Below, piece by piece: positions 61,057-64,000 of a DNA stretch of 64,000 nt (position 1 is the first letter of the stretch; every line of letters begins with the position of its first letter). Source of the stretch: Bacillota bacterium (lineage in GTDB: Bacteria; Bacillota; Bacilli; Paenibacillales; NBRC-103111); the NCBI GenBank assembly GCA_023388055.1, contig JAEWGW010000003.1, positions 196,414-260,413 of the forward strand, read 5' to 3'. Below the pieces are notes generated by a model. The model was given only the letters and a program-made list of their open reading frames with translations, was not told where the DNA came from and ran no database searches. The position numbers and the translations under genes are program-made.

Positions 61057-62079
61057 TTATTTCAACATAAACTCCGAGATGGCTTTGACGCCATATTCCA
61101 CACCCAGAGGTCCCGCAGAGAAGGCTGCCCGGTCAAGCACGAACACGTGGTTGTTTTTGACGGCAGTGAGCGTATTCCAAACGGGGTTCTTCTTCAATTC
61201 CTCCAGGGTCGTCTCTTCGGAGTTGCTGGTCATATCATCCCACAGGAAGATGTAGCCGGGGTTTAACTGGAGCAGTCCTTCCAGGGTAAAGATATTATCC
61301 TTGCCATGCACCGCAGGGTAATTGGCAGGCGGCGTCAGTCCCAAACCGGCGGTTTTGTCAAAGAAAGCCACACAGCGGTCCAGGCCAAATGCGGTATAGG
61401 TACCTTTATTGTTAAAGGAAATGAAGGCCACGGTCTGATCCTTCTTGGCAGCCAGCTTTTCACGGTTGGTGACAATCAGCTTCTCGATTTCGGCTACCTT
61501 GTCCTGGCCCTTCTTGGGTTCGCCGATGAGCTTGGAGAATTCCACGAGACGGCCCTTCCAATCCAGGTCATTCTTGAATATTACAACCGGTGCAATCTGC
61601 TTCAGTTGATCCATAATTTTATCGTTATACGGGGTAGCCGCGATAATCAGATCGGGCTTGGATTCCAGTACCTTTTCCACGCTGACGGAGGTGCCCAGAT
61701 CAAGGACATTGGCTTGCTCCTTAATGAAGGGCTGGAAGGACAGGAAGCCGAACAAGGAACTTGCATTATCCGCCGCTACCGGTGTCACACCCAGGGAGAA
61801 CCAGGGCTCAAGGAAATGGAAGAAAGCAACCGCCACCCGCTTCGGGCGTTCCTTGATGACAACATCATTGCCCAGGGCGTCCTTGTATGTCAGCGGAAAT
61901 ACAGCTGCATCCGCCTTCGGAGCTGCAGAAGCGGGAGCACTTGCGCTTGCCGCAACGGATGCTGCGGGACTTGCTCCGACAGCCGAAGGTTTTCCATCAG
62001 CCGCTTCTTTACCGCCACAGCCTGCCATCAGCCCGGCTGCAAATGTGAACGTCAAACATAATGCCAGTAGCTTCTTCAA
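61057..62079 (-). CDS. Iron-siderophore binding lipoprotein (upstream operon)
   Basis: Surface lipoprotein of 340 residues. The signal and lipobox are FAAGLMAGCG (Cys about 21), followed by an Ala/Ser-rich linker and a class III binding domain (KPDLIIAATPYNDKIMDQLKQIAPVV). The start is TTG at 62079, 7 nt after GGAGG. First gene of the operon that also encodes two permeases, the nitrogenase-like pair and a BesA-like esterase. A weak Fur-box match lies 50 bp upstream. The ligand is unknown, but its difference in sequence from the lipoprotein at 54127 suggests a different siderophore or another metal chelate. Confidence 0.92.
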   Translation of the reverse strand: MKKLLALCLTFTFAAGLMAGCGGKEAADGKPSAVGASPAASVAASASAPASAAPKADAAVFPLTYKDALGNDVVIKERPKRVAVAFFHFLEPWFSLGVTPVAADNASSLFGFLSFQPFIKEQANVLDLGTSVSVEKVLESKPDLIIAATPYNDKIMDQLKQIAPVVIFKNDLDWKGRLVEFSKLIGEPKKGQDKVAEIEKLIVTNREKLAAKKDQTVAFISFNNKGTYTAFGLDRCVAFFDKTAGLGLTPPANYPAVHGKDNIFTLEGLLQLNPGYIFLWDDMTSNSEETTLEELKKNPVWNTLTAVKNNHVFVLDRAAFSAGPLGVEYGVKAISEFMLK

Positions 62080-62128
62080 TCGAATCCCTCCACTTTTGAA
62101 TGCTCTCTATGATGCAACTCTCCTCATT

Positions 62129-62147
62129 GATAACGATTCGCAATTGC
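62129..62147 (-). promoter_or_regulatory. Fur-box-like site of the upstream iron operon
   Basis: On the minus strand GCAATTGCGAATCGTTATC agrees with 13 of 19 Fur-consensus positions and shares GCGAATC with the box at 55177. A TATAGT -10-like box lies just upstream at 62156-62151. The AraC regulator might also act here. Confidence 0.5.
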
Positions 62148-62289
62148 AACTATAATGCATTCTAGCATGTGCATAGTGTGAGAGAAATGGAGGATTTCCT
62201 GAACGGAGGATGGACAATTTCCTTCTCTGTCCGGTCTCTCCTAAGGAATGAAATGGCATCAGCGAAGTCTTTCGATACGAAGGACACGT

Positions 62290-63102
62290 TTAGTTGGCCT
62301 GTTCGATGGGAAGTGCGCGGAGTTGGGTAGGAGGGAGGCCAAATTGCTTTTTGAACAGTCTGCTGAAATAATAGGCATCCGTGTAACCCACCATCTCGGC
62401 AATTTCCTTGACGGTGGCGCAGGTGGAGGTCAGCAGGCGGTGGGCCTCCTTCATCCGGTATGCGATCAAATAATCGATGGGACTGATACCAATATACTTT
62501 TTGAACACCTCAGAAAAATATTTGGGGCACATGCCATACCGCCCGGCCAGGTCGCACAGGGTATGCTGCCGCATATGATGGAATTCGATGTAACCCCTCG
62601 CTTCCTCGACCATCCTTTGAGCCTCATTGCTCCGTGAGCTTTTCAGAATGCCGAATAGCTCCGACAGCACCGTATAGACCAGAGCCTTCGCCTGGAACTT
62701 GGAAAAGGTATCCGGGTGTTTGGACACATCCGCCAGCATTTTGAGAGTAGCAAACAACCCGGGGCAGGAGCCGCCGATCTCCATTTCGTATGCCTGATGC
62801 ATATAACCGCCACTATCCTTCTCGTGCCGGTAATACATAATGTAGAACTCCAGCGGCTTGTCCGTGATATTCCCGGAGGTCAACCACTTGCCGGGGCAGC
62901 CGTGAATCACCATCCCCGGGCGGAACCGGAAGGACTGGTCGTCCAGATGAAAATATCCCTCTCCCTTCACGGGAAAGAGGAAGGCCGATACATTGGTCAT
63001 ATACCCGGGCTCCACATAGCCGACAGGGTGGCGGCGGTAATAGGTCGGCAAAATCATAATCGGCTCCGACGTATACTCCTCCATGATTTCGTTGATATTC
63101 AT
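62290..63102 (-). CDS. AraC-family regulator of the iron genes
   Basis: Regulator of about 270 residues from the ATG at 63102, which has AGAGGAGG upstream. A longer reading to 63174 begins inside the promoter/Fur site and has no ribosome binding site. The N-terminal cupin sensor (MTNVSAFLFPVKGEGYFHLDDQSFRFRPGMVIHGCPG) is followed by a double helix-turn-helix (HTLCDLAGRYGMCPKYFSEVFKKYIG; TVKEIAEMVGYTDAYYFSRLFKKQFG). By analogy with Btr of B. subtilis, which senses ferri-bacillibactin and activates its uptake genes, this protein probably activates the downstream operon. It lacks the fused binding-protein domain of Btr. Confidence 0.88.
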   Translation of the reverse strand: MNINEIMEEYTSEPIMILPTYYRRHPVGYVEPGYMTNVSAFLFPVKGEGYFHLDDQSFRFRPGMVIHGCPGKWLTSGNITDKPLEFYIMYYRHEKDSGGYMHQAYEMEIGGSCPGLFATLKMLADVSKHPDTFSKFQAKALVYTVLSELFGILKSSRSNEAQRMVEEARGYIEFHHMRQHTLCDLAGRYGMCPKYFSEVFKKYIGISPIDYLIAYRMKEAHRLLTSTCATVKEIAEMVGYTDAYYFSRLFKKQFGLPPTQLRALPIEQAN

Positions 63103-63175
63103 ACCCGGAACAGCCTCCTCTGATTTTGCCGTTAAGTGAATGTTGAGGTAATCGTACATGCATAGCCGTATCATG

Positions 63176-63201
63176 TATATTGATTATCATTTTCAATTAT
63201 A
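63176..63201 (-). promoter_or_regulatory. Promoter -10 and Fur box of the AraC gene
   Basis: On the minus strand TATAAT at 63201-63196 is followed at once by GAAAATGATAATCAATATA (63194-63176), 16 of 19 to the Fur consensus, covering the transcription start. This supports the downstream ATG at 63102. Confidence 0.78.
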
Positions 63202-63275
63202 GCAAATAGCAGCCCCTTCCAAGCAGATAATTCGTGAAGGTTGTTTGATAATTGGTGGAGGGTGGTGGAGCTAAA

Positions 63276-63450
63276 GGACCCTCCTTCCGCTATTTTGCGA
63301 ATTTGTAGACTTCTAAGCTTTTCGCGGACACAGGAGACCTTATTGCCGTCATTAGGCCCAGAAATTCATCAGATTTGCTCATATAACGTCCCCACGGTCC
63401 GTAAGGTCGGCGAATTACCGATTTTCGGCGGAATAGCGTCATCTGTGTCC
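63276..63450. repeat. Four-motif intergenic element (locus 5)
   Basis: Plus motifs at 63276 (GGACCCTCCTTCCGCTATT) and 63326; minus motifs at 63382-63400 and 63432-63450. Pair spacing is 50 bp both times and the centre gap is 37 bp. It lies between the AraC promoter and the tRNA cluster. Confidence 0.85.
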
Positions 63451-63495
63451 GTTAACAATAAAAAAGCAAACCCTGGGGGTCACTTCCCATCATAA

Positions 63496-63523
63496 ACAAA
63501 AAAAACCGTCCAGCGACGGTTTT
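63496..63523 (-). terminator. Terminator, distal copy, after the tRNA cluster
   Basis: On the minus strand AAAACCGTC, 4-nt loop, GACGGTTTTTTTT. Confidence 0.8.
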
Positions 63524-63669
63524 ACTAAGCGGGTGATGGGAATACTCCGTGTCTTCCGGCCAATAACTTGGCCGTTCGGGACACAGACGCGCGCTTGAGG
63601 GCACCCTCCGCGAAGCTGGAGTTTCGCCGAGCGGTCGAACCCTGGGGGTTCGCTTCGCTTCCCATAAAA

Positions 63670-63697
63670 GAAAAGAAGCCATCATCGACGGCTTCTA
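63670..63697 (-). terminator. Terminator, proximal copy, after tRNA-Gly
   Basis: On the minus strand AGAAGCC(GTCGATGAT)GGCTTCT followed by TTTTCTTTT, 10 bp beyond the tRNA. Confidence 0.8.
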
Positions 63698-63706
63698 ATT
63701 ACCCTA

Positions 63707-63777
63707 AGCGGGTGATGGGAATCGAACCCACGCTACCAGCTTGGAAGGCTGGAGTTCTACCATTGAACTACACCCGC
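63707..63777 (-). tRNA. tRNA-Gly (TCC)
   Basis: The minus strand folds as a cloverleaf: acceptor GCGGGTG/CACCCGC, anticodon loop CTTCCAA with anticodon TCC, T loop GTTCGATTC, discriminator T. CCA is not encoded. Confidence 0.95.
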
Positions 63778-63784
63778 AAAAATA

Positions 63785-63861
63785 TGGTCGGGACGACACG
63801 ATTTGAACATGCGACCCCCTGGTCCCAAACCAGGTGCTCTACCAAGCTGAGCTACGTCCCG
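63785..63861 (-). tRNA. tRNA-Pro (TGG)
   Basis: Acceptor CGGGACG/CGTCCCG, anticodon loop TTTGGGA with anticodon TGG, T loop TTCAAAT, discriminator A, CCA encoded. Confidence 0.95.
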
Positions 63862-63875
63862 AAAAAACGATAAAA

Positions 63876-63949
63876 CGCACCCTGAGAGATTCGAACTCCC
63901 GGCCTTTTGATTCGTAGTCAAACGCTCTATCCAGCTGAGCTAAGGGTGC
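63876..63949 (-). tRNA. tRNA-Arg (ACG)
   Basis: Acceptor GCACCCT/AGGGTGC, anticodon loop CTACGAA with anticodon ACG, T loop TTCGAAT, no encoded CCA. Confidence 0.95.
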
Positions 63950-63952
63950 ATA

Positions 63953-64000
63953 TGGAGCGGACGAAGGGATTCGAACCCTCGACCCTCGCCTTGGCAAGGC
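63953..64000 (-). tRNA. tRNA-Gly (GCC), partial at window edge
   Basis: Only the anticodon loop (TTGCCAA, anticodon GCC), variable region, T arm, acceptor 3' strand and encoded CCA are inside the window; the 5' half lies beyond base 64000. Confidence 0.85.

Larger units (their letters stand above)
63467..63724. repeat. Duplicated tRNA-Gly 3' end with terminator
   Basis: A unit made of CCCTGGGGGT, CTTCCCAT, a hairpin and TAAGCGGGTGATGGGAAT occurs twice: about 63469-63542 and 63641-63722. The second copy runs into the intact tRNA-Gly. The first keeps only the last 16 bp or so of the tRNA. Confidence 0.7.

Noticed and set aside
10434..63450. Reading the four-motif elements as ordinary terminators or one long hairpin
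   Set aside because: The spacers between motifs are not complementary and no T runs follow; only the motifs are repeated.

Overview
The window looks like a chromosomal segment of a Paenibacillus-type Firmicute. The evidence is the sigW-rsiW-cdaA-cdaR-glmM block next to a glmS gene with a glmS ribozyme leader, a YtxJ bacillithiol-type stress protein, YesMN/LplABC-type sugar uptake genes, S-layer (SLH) anchoring and Gram-positive ribosome binding sites. The organism name is an inference; no rRNA is present, only a tRNA cluster at the right edge.

Layout. 1-10.1 kb (minus strand): a YesN/YesM two-component system, a lipoprotein/permease carbohydrate ABC system without its own ATPase, and two tandem, nearly identical FAD-dependent oxidoreductases, each with its own copied promoter. 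10.7-14.9 kb: ytxJ, a yidC-type insertase preceded by a small ORF with MifM-like arrest-peptide features, a decayed alpha/beta hydrolase, a DUF1062 protein and a GNAT acetyltransferase. 14.9-24.7 kb (minus): a ribosomally made, Cys-rich peptide (RiPP) cluster (ABC exporter, precursor, radical SAM/SPASM maturase, two accessory proteins, S8 protease), and upstream of it a two-component system with a BcrAB-like ABC transporter that could give immunity. 24.9-26.8 kb: an AT-richer AraC regulator and short-chain dehydrogenase. 27.2-45.4 kb: the conserved glmS / glmM-cdaR-cdaA / rsiW-sigW cell-envelope block, interrupted between glmS and glmM by two plus-strand genes. These encode a 2332-residue pectin (rhamnogalacturonan) degrading enzyme with both cohesin and dockerin modules, and an SLH-anchored cohesin protein. 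44.5-48.7 kb: an EamA transporter and PEP carboxylase. 49.5-63.1 kb (minus): two Fur-box-preceded iron/siderophore operons with two binding proteins, four FecCD permeases, one ATPase, three ferri-siderophore-type esterases, and a pair of nitrogenase-like (NifD/NifK superfamily) proteins with no NifH-type reductase in view, headed by an AraC regulator. 63.7-64 kb: tRNA genes Gly(TCC), Pro(TGG), Arg(ACG) and a cut-off Gly(GCC).

Three things stand out. First, five intergenic gaps hold the same unusual element: four copies of a 19-nt motif in ++-- orientation, spaced 50 bp (once 52), with a 36-37 bp centre. Second, the small ORF before yidC ends in a tryptophan/basic/DEED tail and overlaps a hairpin that pairs with the yidC ribosome binding site. 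Third, the nitrogenase-like pair sits inside an iron-uptake operon, and one subunit has lost all three cluster cysteines.
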